Shown here in pieces: positions 7,973 through 17,068 of a DNA stretch of 64,000 nucleotides. The translations under genes and the position numbers were made by a program. The first letter of the stretch is position 1. Every line of letters starts with the position of its first letter. A model generated the notes under the pieces. The model saw only the letters and a list, made by a program, of their open reading frames with translations, was not told the origin of the DNA and searched no databases. The stretch is taken from the NCBI GenBank assembly GCA_963789275.1, contig CAWBKF010000003.1, positions 496,001 through 560,000 on the forward strand, written 5' to 3'. Source of the stretch: DAHUYF01 sp963789275 (lineage in GTDB: Bacteria > Pseudomonadota > Alphaproteobacteria > ATCC43930 > CGMCC-115725).

Positions 7973-9304
7973 ATGGCCACGCAGGGGAAGATAAAAGTAG
8001 GCGAACTCGAAGAAGTCGAGCAGCAGCTCGATCACGTTCTCGGCGAAGAGTACGAGCACAAGCCGGTGCCGCCCGCCGCCAGACGGAGCATGTTCTCCGT
8101 CACCATGGTGTGGATCGGCTTTCCCATGATCATCACCGGCGCCATGACGGGATCGGTGCTGGTGCTCGGCATGGGCTTCAAGAACGCGCTCACCGCGATG
8201 ATCATCGGCAATGTGATCATGTTCTGCTATGTCGGCGCGCTGGGCCTGCTCGGCACCCAGCGCGGCGTCAACTTCGCGCTGCTGGCCAGCGTCGTCTTCG
8301 GGCGCAAGGGCTATGTCTTCGCCTCGGGCCTGCTGTCGACGCTGCTCCTCGGCTGGTATGCGGTGCAGACCGGCATCACCGGCAATCTGATCAGCACGAC
8401 CTATGGCCTCAACTACGTCTTCATGACGGTGATCGCCGGCCTGCTCTACATCGGCATCACCTTCATCGGGGTCAGAGGGCTGCATTGGATCGGCCTCGTC
8501 TCGGTGCCGCTCTTCGTCATCCTCGGCATCTGGGTCGCGGCCGATGCCGCCTCGACCACCAGCTGGAGCGCCATCTACGCCTATGCCGGCAACAACGGCG
8601 CGGCGACCATGCCCATGGGGGTCGGACTCACCATCGTCATCACCCTCTTCATCGACGCCGGCACGGTGACCGCCGATTTCAACCGCTGGGCCAAGGATTC
8701 CGCGAGTTCGCTGCTCGCCACCTTCAGCGCCTTTCCCTTCGCCAATCTCGTCGCGATGCTGGTCGGCGGGGTCATGACCGCGGCGCTCGCCAAGCCGAAC
8801 GCGAACCCGTTCGGCGCCGACAACATGTTCGGCTATATGAACGGCAAGCAGGCGGTGTGGCTGAGCGTGCTGGCCTTCATCTTCCTCTACTGCAATCTGG
8901 GCTCGGTCTGCTCGCATTGCCTCTACAACTCGGCCACCGGCTGGTCACGCATCATGCGCAGCCATATGCGCTTGCTGGCGATCGCGCTCGGCATCATCGG
9001 CATCATCGTCGCCGCCGGCAACGTCTGGGCCTTCTTCATCCAATGGCTGTCGCTGCTCGGCATCCTGGTGCCGCCGATCGGCGCGATCATCCTGGTCGAT
9101 CAATACGCGCTCAGGCCGCAGGCGGAGATCGCGGCCGATTGGCGGCCGAGCGCCTTCCTGGCCTGGGGCTGCGGCTCGGTCGTGGCGTTCTTCGTGGAGA
9201 ACAATGCGCCGCAATGGTCGACCGCGATCTCGGCCGCGTTGGTTGCCGGCGTCGCCTATTGGGCGCTGTCGGCGGTGACGCGGCGGCGGGCGGAATGGGC
9301 CTGA
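7973..9304 (+). CDS. NCS1-family (CodB-like) permease
   Basis: Inner-membrane cytosine/hydantoin-type transporter of 443 residues with about 12 membrane segments. Typical features are the N-terminal EYEHKPVPPAARRSMFSVT, the glycine-rich MTGSVLVLGMGF segment and the late SLLGILVPPIGAIILVDQY. ATG 7973 has the ribosome site GGGGAAAGG. It is first in a two-gene operon with the MetX-like hydrolase 33 bp downstream and is preceded by an attenuator. Context suggests a nitrogen-containing heterocycle or amide as substrate. Confidence 0.88.
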   Translation: MATQGKIKVGELEEVEQQLDHVLGEEYEHKPVPPAARRSMFSVTMVWIGFPMIITGAMTGSVLVLGMGFKNALTAMIIGNVIMFCYVGALGLLGTQRGVNFALLASVVFGRKGYVFASGLLSTLLLGWYAVQTGITGNLISTTYGLNYVFMTVIAGLLYIGITFIGVRGLHWIGLVSVPLFVILGIWVAADAASTTSWSAIYAYAGNNGAATMPMGVGLTIVITLFIDAGTVTADFNRWAKDSASSLLATFSAFPFANLVAMLVGGVMTAALAKPNANPFGADNMFGYMNGKQAVWLSVLAFIFLYCNLGSVCSHCLYNSATGWSRIMRSHMRLLAIALGIIGIIVAAGNVWAFFIQWLSLLGILVPPIGAIILVDQYALRPQAEIAADWRPSAFLAWGCGSVVAFFVENNAPQWSTAISAALVAGVAYWALSAVTRRRAEWA

Positions 9305-9337
9305 CACCGGAAACCCGGAACCGCGGAGGGTCGAATA

Positions 9338-10357
9338 ATGCCCATGGATTATGAAGTCTACGAACTTGGCGATGTGCGGTTTCAGCGCGGCGCGACGCTG
9401 AGGAACGCCAAGCTCGCCTACAAGACCTTCGGCACGCTCAACGCCGACAAAAGCAACGTCGTGGTCTACCCGACCTGGTATTCCGGCCAGCACACTGACA
9501 ATGAATGGCTGATCGGACCCGGCATGGCGCTCGACCCCGACAAGTACTTCATCATCGTCCCCAACATGTTCGGCAATGGTTTGTCGTCCTCGCCGAGCAA
9601 CACGCCCGAGCCTTATAACGGGCCGCGCTTTCCCACCGTCACCGCCTGCGACAATGTCCGCGCCCAGCACCGGCTGGTCACCGAGAAATTCGGCATCGAG
9701 AAGATCAAGCTGGTGACCGGCTGGTCGATGGGCGCGTTGCAGACCTTCCATTGGGGCGCGCTCTATCCCGGCATGGTCGAGCGCATCCTGCCGTTCTGCG
9801 GCTCCGCCAAGTGCTCGCGCCACAACTTCGTGTTCCTCGAAGGCGTGAAGGCGGCGTTGACCGCCGACGCCGCCTGGAACCGCGGCTGGTACACCGAGAA
9901 GCCCAATATCGGCCTGCGCGCCATGGCCCGTGTCTATGCCGGCTGGGGGTTCTCGCAAACCTTCTATCGCGAGCAGCTCGATCTCGAGCGCATGGGCTAC
10001 TCGTCGCTGGAGGATTTCCTCGTCGGCTTCTGGGAAGGCATTTTCCTGCCCCGGGACGCCAACAACCTGCTCACCATGCTGTGGACATGGCAGCACGGCG
10101 ACATCAGTGACAACGAGATCTTCAAGGGCGATTTCAAGAAGGCGCTGGGCGCGATCAAGGCCAAGGCCTATGTGATGCCGGGACAGACGGACCTCTATTT
10201 CCCGCCGGAGGACAGTCAATTCGAAGTCGCCAACATGCCGAACGCGAAATTCCTGCCGATCCCGTCGGTGTGGGGGCATTTCGCCGGCGGTCCCGGCACC
10301 AATCCCGATGACGTCAAGTTCCTCGACATCAAGCTGAAGGAGCTGCTGGCGAGCTGA
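9338..10357 (+). CDS. MetX-like alpha/beta hydrolase
   Basis: A 339-residue alpha/beta-hydrolase of the homoserine-acetyltransferase group. The nucleophile elbow TGWSMGALQ is near residue 132, and the late DLYFPPEDSQF and VWGHFAGGPG supply the expected Asp and His. The N-terminal RNAKLAYKTFGTLNADKSN is typical of MetX relatives. ATG 9338 follows GGAGG. True MetX would sit with methionine genes; pairing with an NCS1 permease suggests hydrolysis of an imported nitrogen compound. That assignment is inference. Confidence 0.85.
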   Translation: MPMDYEVYELGDVRFQRGATLRNAKLAYKTFGTLNADKSNVVVYPTWYSGQHTDNEWLIGPGMALDPDKYFIIVPNMFGNGLSSSPSNTPEPYNGPRFPTVTACDNVRAQHRLVTEKFGIEKIKLVTGWSMGALQTFHWGALYPGMVERILPFCGSAKCSRHNFVFLEGVKAALTADAAWNRGWYTEKPNIGLRAMARVYAGWGFSQTFYREQLDLERMGYSSLEDFLVGFWEGIFLPRDANNLLTMLWTWQHGDISDNEIFKGDFKKALGAIKAKAYVMPGQTDLYFPPEDSQFEVANMPNAKFLPIPSVWGHFAGGPGTNPDDVKFLDIKLKELLAS

Positions 10358-10796
10358 GCAAGCCCGGTCTGGAACTGTTGGCGGAGGAACCCGGGTTTCC
10401 CGTCGCCACACATTGTGCGATCGGGACCCCAATGGCACCGCGCTCCTTCCGGAAGAATATTTGAAGCGGTGTAAAGCGGCCGACGGGCAGCTCAGCTCAA
10501 CGATCTTGAGAAACGCCCTTCCAATTGGTCCGAGGCGCCACGCCAGATCGTCCGCTGCATTGGGACAGAACTAGGAACGCGCGGTCCCACGGCGGCAAAG
10601 CCAATTCAACCATCGCGCTCATCGATAGCGGCGGCATGACTGCTTTCCCGCGCCTGGGAAACCGGGGCGCATCAGCGGCGCTTGCCCCGGAGCGAGCAAG
10701 CCGATATTGGGCCGCTGTGGGCTGCGCCCGGAGCGAACGAAAACAGGTGCCGGGAGTTAGTCACAGGGCACACAACCGCCGAGCGAAACAACACCG
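10358..10796. other. Intergenic region, no gene seen
   Basis: 439 bp without a supported gene. One frame is open from about 10525 to 10800 but its composition is Arg/Ala-biased with no domain or ribosome site. This marks the start of the accessory stretch. Confidence 0.5.
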
Positions 10797-11186
10797 GTGC
10801 TGACCGTGTACGTCATAGCCTTCATCGCCTGCGCCCATGAGCGGTGCCAGGTATCCTATCCGGACGTCAACCGGTACTACGCCAGTTACGACGAATGCAT
10901 GGCCAGCGTGAAGGGCATTGGCGGCTACAGCTCCTCCTTCGATCCCAAGAGAATGCTCGGAAAGGAGATCGTCTGTCTCGAGCAGCCGGTCACGCCCGAG
11001 ACCTGGCGGGCGAGCGAAACCACCTCCGTCAGAAGCGGCCCCTCCGAGGCTCACAAGATCATCGGCGCGATCCGCAAAGGCCGCACCTTCTTCGTCATCG
11101 GACGCGACGGCAAGTGGCTAAAAATACTCACCGAAGACGGGCGCATCGGCTATTTTTACATGCAGCGCGCCAAGAAAGAGGAATAG
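10797..11186 (+). CDS. Small SH3-domain protein
   Basis: A 129-residue protein with GTG start at 10797, a short hydrophobic N-terminus (LTVYVIAFIACAH) that may act as a signal or anchor, and two Cys in the first 45 residues plus one near 62. The C-terminal third (TTSVRSGPSEAHKIIGAIRK to DGRIGYFYM) is a bacterial SH3-like fold, commonly envelope-associated and peptide- or wall-binding. No neighbour suggests a pathway. It is followed by a strong hairpin. Confidence 0.75.
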   Translation: MLTVYVIAFIACAHERCQVSYPDVNRYYASYDECMASVKGIGGYSSSFDPKRMLGKEIVCLEQPVTPETWRASETTSVRSGPSEAHKIIGAIRKGRTFFVIGRDGKWLKILTEDGRIGYFYMQRAKKEE

Positions 11187-11220
11187 CGACCGCTTGTCGG
11201 AGGGCGTCGTCGGCCAACCG

Positions 11221-11248
11221 GCCGCGCAGCGCGTCGCTGCGCGGCTTT
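11221..11248 (+). terminator. Terminator after SH3 protein
   Basis: A perfect 11-bp stem GCCGCGCAGCG/CGCTGCGCGGC with loop CGT (11221-11245), followed by TTT. It lies 35 bp after the SH3 gene and 28 bp before the convergent gene fragment. Confidence 0.65.
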
Positions 11249-11275
11249 GGTCGCATTATTCCTCAGCGGCGGCGG

Positions 11276-11690
11276 TCAATTGGCGGCGTTCTGCTCCGTC
11301 TGCTGCGCGTCGATGCGGCCGAAGAGCCCATTGGCTTCGCCGCCCGGACCGGCGGTAAAGTAAAGCGTCTCGGGGCTCGAATGGAGCGCACCGCCGAAGA
11401 CAAGCGTCCATAGGCCATTGATCGTGATCGGCTTGCCGCTGGTGCCCTCGAGCTGGTCGACAAAATTGCCATCCGGCGAATAGACGTTGATGCGGCCGTC
11501 GCCGAAATCGCCGACCAGAATATCTCCGGCGAAAGGCCCGAAGCCGGCGGGTGCCTGCGCCAGGCCCCAGGGTGAATTGAGTTTGCCGCGCGTGGCAAAG
11601 CGCCGCAACAGATGGCCGTCGGTGTCGAAGATGTCGACGAAGCCGTTGCCGGGCCCCGCGACATCGTCATGCGGTCGATCCGGCCAAGGC
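11276..11690 (-). pseudogene. C-terminal fragment of a TIGR03118-type beta-propeller protein
   Basis: The frame reads DDVAGPGNGFVDIFDTDG, then RGKLNSPWGLAQAPAGFGPF, GDILVGDFGDGRINVYSPDG and a normal end near TAGPGGEANGLFGRID. This is the last third of a secreted propeller-like family usually 350 or more residues long. Upstream of about 11690 the homology stops without a start codon, signal peptide or ribosome site. The remaining piece is about 135 codons with no internal stop, so truncation looks recent. An internal ATG-like start at 11608 is unlikely to be used. Confidence 0.7.
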
Positions 11691-11752
11691 GTGAAACATC
11701 CTGATATCGATTCTGCTATGCTGGGCAGATCGTCATAGAATCAGGCGGCTTC

Positions 11753-12703
11753 ATGAAATACCGCAAGCTCGGAGCCAGTGAGCTCAGCGTCTCGGAGATC
11801 TCCTTGGGATCATGGCTGACCTATGGGGTCGGCGTGGAACGCGATCGCGCGGCTGCCTGCGTCAATCGCGCTTTCGATCTCGGGATCAATTTCATCGACA
11901 CGGCCAATGTCTACGGCCGAGGCGCGGCGGAGAGCTTTCTAGGGGAGGTATTGGCCGAGCGGCCGCGCGGATCCTACATCCTGGCGACCAAGCTCTTCTT
12001 TCCCATGAGCGCCACCGACAAAGGCTTGTCGCGGGTGCAGATCCGCAAGCAGATCGATGCTTCCCTGAAGCGCCTGCGCGTCGACTATGTCGACCTCTAT
12101 CAATGTCATCGCTACGATGCCGAGACGCCGATCGAGGAGACCATGCAGGCCCTGAGCGAGGTCGTGCGCCAGGGCAAGGCCCGATACATCGGGTTCAGCG
12201 AGTGGTCTGCGCACCAGATTGAAAGCGCGCTCGCCGTCGCCGGCACGGAGCCCTTCGTCTCGAGTCAGCCGCAATACTCGCTGCTGTGGCGCCGGCCCGA
12301 AGCGACGGTGATTCCCCTCTGCGCCGCGCGGGGAATCTCGCAGATCGTCTGGTCGCCGCTGGCGCAGGGCGTGCTGTCCGGCAAGTATCTGCCGGGCGCG
12401 AAAATTCCAACGGAGTCGCGCGCCGGCAGCGAGACCATGGGGCAGTTCATCCGGTCGTGGCTGCAGCCGAGGGTTCTCGAAGCGGTGCAAAAGCTGAAGC
12501 CGCTCGCCAAGGAAGCCGGCTGCACCCTGTCGCAGTTCGCATTGGCCTGGGTGCTGCGCGAGCCGAATGTCGCCTCGGCCATCGTCGGCGCAACCCGGCC
12601 CGAGCAGCTTGAGGAGAATGCTGCGGCCTCCGGGCTGGTCATCGATCGCGGTCTTTTCGAAAAAGCGGAAGCGCTTGTCGCCGGAATAGAACGCGGCGCG
12701 TAG
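11753..12703 (+). CDS. Aldo/keto reductase
   Basis: NADPH-dependent carbonyl reductase of the Kv-beta/YghZ-like group, 316 residues. The (beta/alpha)8 barrel motifs are in order: GSWLTYGVG, INFIDTANVYGRGAAE with catalytic Asp and Tyr, ILATKLFF with Lys, YVDLYQCHRYD with His, and the cofactor segment near AIVGATRPEQLEENAAA. ATG 11753 is close to the upstream fragment's end, so it probably has its own promoter. Substrate is unknown. It converges on the chemoreceptor gene. Confidence 0.92.
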   Translation: MKYRKLGASELSVSEISLGSWLTYGVGVERDRAAACVNRAFDLGINFIDTANVYGRGAAESFLGEVLAERPRGSYILATKLFFPMSATDKGLSRVQIRKQIDASLKRLRVDYVDLYQCHRYDAETPIEETMQALSEVVRQGKARYIGFSEWSAHQIESALAVAGTEPFVSSQPQYSLLWRRPEATVIPLCAARGISQIVWSPLAQGVLSGKYLPGAKIPTESRAGSETMGQFIRSWLQPRVLEAVQKLKPLAKEAGCTLSQFALAWVLREPNVASAIVGATRPEQLEENAAASGLVIDRGLFEKAEALVAGIERGA

Positions 12704-12745
12704 CATCGGTCGGGTATGAAAAGCGCGCGTCACAACTGTTGCATC

Positions 12746-12763
12746 GCTGCCGGACGCGGCAGC
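12746..12763. terminator. Short hairpin between convergent genes
   Basis: A 7-bp stem GCTGCCG/CGGCAGC with loop GACG lies between the reductase end (12703) and the chemoreceptor end (12781). No T-tract follows, so it is a weak terminator candidate. Confidence 0.4.
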
Positions 12764-12780
12764 GGCGCGGATCAGCTCGT

Positions 12781-14034
12781 CTAGGCGACGCGGATCGTCA
12801 CCAGGAACTCGGCGACCTGCCGGCGCAGCTGGGTCGATTGCTGCGACAGGGCGCCGACTGAGGCGAGCATCTGCGCCGCCGCCGTGCCGGCCTCCGTCGA
12901 GGTATTCATCACCGCGGTGATATTCGAGGAGACGTCGCGCGCGCCGGCGACAGCATGACCCATGTCGCCCGCTATCTTCTGTGTCGCCGCGCCCTGCTGC
13001 TCGACGGCGGCCGTTATCGTACCCGCGGCCTCGCCGACCTGAGCGATGGTTGAGCCGATGCGCTGCATCGCGTCGACCGCCTCGGCGGCGGCTCGCCGCA
13101 CCCCTTCGATCTGACTGCGGATCTGGTCCGTCGCGTTCGCGGTTTGCGACGCGAGGCTCTTGACCTCCGAGGCGACGACAGCGAAGCCCTTGCCGGAATC
13201 GCCGGCGCGCGCCGCCTCGATCGTGGCGTTGAGAGCGAGCAGATTGGTTTGCCCGGCAATCGCCTGGATGAGATCCACCACCTCGCCAATCTGTTGCGCC
13301 GCGGCCGCGAGACTGCGCATCGTCTCGTCCGTGTGCCGCACCTCGGCAACGGCCTTCTCGGCAACCGACGATGCTTGCGCGACCTGGGCGGCAATGCCCG
13401 ACAGGGAAGCGGTCAGTGCATCGGCTGCGGCAGCAGCGCTCTGCACGTCTCCGCTCGCCTGGGTAGCCGCCGACGCGACGGCGCTCGACCGCTCGGTCGC
13501 CTGCCCCGCGAGCGCCGCCATCGACCGCGTGGAAGCTTCCATGCTGGTTACCGCCGACGCGACCTCCTCCACCGCCGTAGTGACATTGGTGTCGAAGGCG
13601 CGAGCGAGCTGCGCACGATGCGTGACGTCCGACCAAACGGCCATCGCGCCGGTATAGTCGCCCTGCCCGTTCTTGATGGCGAGGACGCGCAGATCGATCA
13701 CCAGCCCGCCCAGGGCGAGCTCCGCGCGCAACGGCATCCGCGCCGGATCGGAGAGCTCGGTCAATCTCCCGGCGAGTTCAGGGAAAACAGCGTGAAGCGT
13801 TTGGTCCGCCGGCGCGGCGCCGCCGCCACGGAGGGCGGAATCGAGCATGACCTTGCCGGTCTCGTTCACATAGGTGACGAGGAAACCTCGTTTGGGATCG
13901 CTCCAGGCGACGCCCAGCGGCATGTTGTCCACCATCACCATGGCGGAATCGAACCATTCCTGGAGCCGCTCTGCCTTCTCTCGCAGAGCCGTCAACTGCC
14001 GACGTCGACCAAAGAGGCTTCGAAGGATGAACAT
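12781..14034 (-). CDS. Soluble methyl-accepting chemotaxis protein with PAS-like domain
   Basis: A 417-residue chemoreceptor without membrane segments. After a basic N-terminus (FGRRRQLTALREKAERLQ) comes a PAS-like sensor containing MVDNMPLGVAWSDPKRGF and VWSDVTHRAQLARAF, then the long coiled-coil signalling hairpin with tip AIAGQTNLLALNATIEAARA and KGFAVVASEVKSLA, which contacts CheA and CheW. ATG 14034 is chosen because the PAS region starts soon after; longer in-frame starts to 14184 exist. It likely senses a cytoplasmic signal such as redox or a metabolite. No che genes are adjacent. Confidence 0.88.
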   Translation of the reverse strand: MFILRSLFGRRRQLTALREKAERLQEWFDSAMVMVDNMPLGVAWSDPKRGFLVTYVNETGKVMLDSALRGGGAAPADQTLHAVFPELAGRLTELSDPARMPLRAELALGGLVIDLRVLAIKNGQGDYTGAMAVWSDVTHRAQLARAFDTNVTTAVEEVASAVTSMEASTRSMAALAGQATERSSAVASAATQASGDVQSAAAAADALTASLSGIAAQVAQASSVAEKAVAEVRHTDETMRSLAAAAQQIGEVVDLIQAIAGQTNLLALNATIEAARAGDSGKGFAVVASEVKSLASQTANATDQIRSQIEGVRRAAAEAVDAMQRIGSTIAQVGEAAGTITAAVEQQGAATQKIAGDMGHAVAGARDVSSNITAVMNTSTEAGTAAAQMLASVGALSQQSTQLRRQVAEFLVTIRVA

Positions 14035-14687
14035 GTGTTGCGCTCGCTGAGCCACCCCTAGGTAGAGAACCATGAGACGTATTAACTCTAATTTAAAGCC
14101 GTAGGAGAGGGACGCAGGTATCGAAGCGTGTAGGCCGCGCTGCCGGAACGACACAATAAGTCGTTGCGCCAACCCGTGCGTCACCCCGCTTCGGCCCGGG
14201 CCGCCGGCGCGGCTGCATCTTGCGGCGGCAAATTCTGGAAGCGAGGGCGGCTAGGTCAGACGGACGGACGAGATCACCGCATCCGCCGCGACGCGCTGGA
14301 GTTTTTAAGCGCGCCGAGGGACCGCCGGGACGCCGTCGATGAAAATATAGGAATTCGGGTTCCGCGAGCGACGCCAGGACAGCCGCGGACAGCGCTTCGC
14401 ACTGCGGCGCAGAATCGGCAAGAATGGCGGGCCATGACCGACGATGATGAGCACTACGTCTACGCCATAGCCCGATAATGCCGCAGTCGCGTTTGGAAAC
14501 GACATGCAACCGCGAAGTCGCGGATATGTGGGCGGTGCTCGTCTGGTGCGCGGTCGTCATTCGAATTGACCGACCGACGCGAAGTGCGCACATTGCGCGT
14601 ATCTTGCCGACCTTAGTGGCCTCCGATCACAGCGGTTTGTGGCTGCTCCGCTCAAACGGCAACCCTCAATCTCGCCGGGATCACGGC
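14035..14687. other. Intergenic region, no supported gene
   Basis: 653 bp between the chemoreceptor start and the DUF6544 gene. Frames of 60-170 codons exist on both strands but none shows a family motif, ribosome site or coding-like composition. It may contain decayed sequence. Confidence 0.45.
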
Positions 14688-15518
14688 ATGGGTTTGCTCG
14701 ACGGTGTAATGCTCGGTCTTGGCGGCGTGGCTTTGGTCGCGGTGGCAGTCGTGGCGGCAGTCGCACGCCGTGCCTTCCTCGAGCGCATCGAGACCTTGAA
14801 GCAGTCGCTGGAACAAGCTCCGGCGGCGCCCGAGGAACGCAACGACCTGCCGCCTGAGGTGTTGGCCTTGGCGCGTAAGCTCGGCGTGCCCACGGGCGAG
14901 CGCAGTCGGCTTGTCCACCTGACTTAGAGCGGGGAGATGTGGCTGAAGCCCCACTCGAAGCCCTTGGCTTTCACCGCGCAGCAAATCATCGCCATCGCAG
15001 AGGTCGGCTTTCTCTGGAGGGCGCGGTTTCGTCTTTCTGGCGTATCGATGCAGATCATCGACTACCTGATCGGTGGCGAAGGAGGACTCCAGGGGCACCT
15101 GCTTGACGTCTTCTCGGTGGTCAGCATGACTGGCGGCGAGGCCATGTTCCGTGGCGAAGCGATGCGTTACCTCGGTGAGCTGATGTGGAATCCGGAGGCC
15201 ATATTGTTCAATAAGGCGCTCGACTGGCGTGTCATCAACGCGCGCACGCTTGCGGTCGCAACCGGCGATGGCGCCCGACGGTGCGAGGTCCGCCTGCTCC
15301 TGGACGAAACCGGAGACATGATCGGGATGGAGGCGACCGATCGACCGCGCCAGGTTGGTCGCGGGGTGACGGAGTGTCCTTGGTTTGGCCGCGGCGGTGA
15401 CTACCAGATGATCGCCGGACGGCGCATCCCGACCCGGGCGGAGGTCGGTTGGATCATCGATGGTGCCGAATTCATCTATTGGCGCGGCAGGATCGAGTCC
15501 TGGTCGTTGGAGGTCTGA
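14688..15518 (+). pseudogene. DUF6544-like protein interrupted by an in-frame amber codon
   Basis: One continuous frame of 277 codons except for TAG at 14925-14927. The first part has a membrane segment (GVALVAVAVVAAVARRAF) and ends PTGERSRLVHLT; after TAG the protein continues as SGEMWLKPHSKPLAFTA, then RARFRLSGVSMQIIDYL and GEAMRYLGELMWNP. The family reads LTQSGEM here, so a single C-to-T change (CAG to TAG) explains the break. The DUF6544/DUF6920 name is from memory of the family pattern. It is 9 bp upstream of the SRPBCC gene, a likely operon. Confidence 0.72.
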
Positions 15519-15527
15519 AGGTTCGCG

Positions 15528-16142
15528 ATGATCTTCACCGCGTGCCTGGCCTCGCGCGAAGAGAAGCAGCGCGCCATGCCTGCCGATCCCCTCGTACCGG
15601 GGCCGATGGGCGTCGTTACCCATGCTATAACGATCAACGCTTCGCCCGAGCGCGTGTGGCCCTGGCTAGCACAGATGGGCGCCGGCCGCGCCGGTTGGTA
15701 CAGCTACGATTGGATCGACAATGGCGGTCATCCTAGCTCCAACGCCATCCTGCCCGCGTACCAGCATGTCGCTCCGGGTGACGTCCTGCCCGCAACCCCG
15801 GGCATGACTGACGTATTCCGCGTGACGTCGGCTAGACCACCGCACGATCTGGTCCTGACCGTGCCGGAGGCGAACGGCGGCAACCAGGTGAGCTGGGAAT
15901 TCTTGCTGGAGCCGCTGGACCACGGACGCACCCGCCTCATCGTCCGCGGGCGGATTTCGTACCGTTGGCCCGGTTCGATCCAGGAGCGCTCGCGCCCGCC
16001 CGGCCGCCTCATTCTCATCGAGCGCATCTACGAAATATTGGCGCGCACTCCGCGGCCGCTAATGCTGGTCGCGGCCAGCTTCGGCCATTACATTATGCAA
16101 GCCCGGATGCTGAGAGGTATCAAGCGTCGCGCGGAAGCGTGA
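15528..16142 (+). CDS. SRPBCC-superfamily protein
   Basis: A 204-residue protein of the START/polyketide-cyclase-like fold, which binds hydrophobic ligands in a cavity. Typical features are the N-terminal THAITINASPERVWPWLAQM, then GWYSYDWIDN and the strand pair QVSWEFLLEPL and TRLIVRGRISYRW. ATG 15528 is 9 bases after the DUF6544 stop. No ligand or pathway can be read from the neighbours. Confidence 0.82.
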   Translation: MIFTACLASREEKQRAMPADPLVPGPMGVVTHAITINASPERVWPWLAQMGAGRAGWYSYDWIDNGGHPSSNAILPAYQHVAPGDVLPATPGMTDVFRVTSARPPHDLVLTVPEANGGNQVSWEFLLEPLDHGRTRLIVRGRISYRWPGSIQERSRPPGRLILIERIYEILARTPRPLMLVAASFGHYIMQARMLRGIKRRAEA

Positions 16143-16238
16143 CGGCAACCCGAAGCATGGGGCTCGCGGCGGCAACCGGATGGCGGCGAAAACCGTGATG
16201 TAGTGGCCGAGTTATCTTTCGGCATACAGGGGGGAATC

Positions 16239-16424
16239 ATGCAGACGTTGTCAGCATTCGCTCGGGCGATCTTCCCGTGCCTGTCCCCGGCGGAACCCCC
16301 GCTGCACGACCTACTTGGCGATCCCATCACAAGGCCGTTGATGGCCAGCGATCGAGTGAGCGCGTCCGAGGTCGAGAGGGCCCTGGCGCATGCGAAGCGC
16401 GAACGCTCTTTGGTTTCGCTATAG
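16239..16424 (+). CDS. Small hypothetical protein
   Basis: A 61-residue protein starting at ATG 16239 behind a strong ribosome site (AGGGGGGAATC). The core LLGDPITRPLMASDRVSASEV resembles short rhizobial-type orphan proteins with a DPL..MxxD pattern. Function unknown. A longer in-frame start at 16203 lacks a ribosome site. Confidence 0.6.
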   Translation: MQTLSAFARAIFPCLSPAEPPLHDLLGDPITRPLMASDRVSASEVERALAHAKRERSLVSL

Positions 16425-16451
16425 CGCGCCACACGTTAGGCGCATTGATGG

Positions 16452-16775
16452 CTAATCCTGAATTCCGCCCTCGGCCATCAACGGCTCCAACAACGCGACA
16501 TCGTCGTTGCGGACGCTGTTCACGCGGGTGCTGATCGGATAGGCCCTCATCCGCTCCGCCGGGAATGGTCTGAGCAGTGCTTGCAGCTCGGCCTTCTCGA
16601 CCGGCTCCTCACCGAGCCACCTCGTCCATGCCTCACGCGGCAGGATCACCGGCATCCGATTATGGATGGGCGCCACCAGCTCGTTGGGCTCGCCGGTGAT
16701 AATGGTACAAGTTCTGATCCACTCCGCCCCCTCGCCTGCCGCCTTGTCGCGCCACTTCTCCCATAGGCCCGCGAA
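16452..16775 (-). pseudogene. C-terminal remnant of an SRAP (YedK/HMCES) gene
   Basis: The frame reads FAGLWEKWRDKAAGEGAEWI, then NELVAPIHNRMPVILPREAW and PISTRVNSVRND, which is the C-terminal half of SOS-response-associated peptidase, a protein that crosslinks to abasic sites. The essential N-terminal Met-Cys half is absent. Homology ends exactly at 16775, where a TAA appears and a 64-bp inverted-repeat element begins. The remnant cannot form the active cysteine site. Confidence 0.75.
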
Positions 16776-16838
16776 TTAAACCGCGGGAGTCACGGCACCT
16801 CTTCACTGGCCCGTGTTACCCCCGATCGGCGGTTTAAT
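16775..16838. repeat. 64-bp element with 10-bp terminal inverted repeats
   Basis: ATTAAACCGC at 16775-16784 and its exact complement GCGGTTTAAT at 16829-16838 enclose 44 bp. Its left end coincides with the point where the SRAP gene is cut. It could be a miniature mobile element or the scar of one; the size is small and no target duplication is evident. Confidence 0.45.
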
Positions 16839-17032
16839 CGTCGGCCGTCTGCTTCTGATAACGAACTGTCCCTAGGACGCAATGTGTGCCGATCCTGCGG
16901 ACCAAAGCGCTGAGGCTGGTCAGTCGGCCGATGCGCGCAGCGCCTGCTAGATTGAGCGCTCTGCCTTGCCCGCGAGGTCGGCATTCCCCACGATCGGCGT
17001 TCGACCAAGATCGTCGAGCCGCAGACAAAAGC

Positions 17033-17068
17033 GAGGCTCCGCGAGGTGGGGTACTGCCGCGGAGCCTC
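17033..17068. terminator. 11-bp inverted repeat with 14-base loop
   Basis: GAGGCTCCGCG (17033-17043) and CGCGGAGCCTC (17058-17068) pair perfectly. No T-tract follows and no gene ends here, so it may be a residual terminator of a lost gene. Confidence 0.4.

Noticed and set aside
7809..7994. Leader peptide starting at ATG 7809
   Set aside because: The frame begins inside the terminator stem, has no ribosome site and runs into the permease start without regulatory codon runs.
14093..14593. Minus-strand frame of 166 codons upstream of the chemoreceptor
   Set aside because: No ribosome site, domain or sensible composition; several overlapping frames are equally open.
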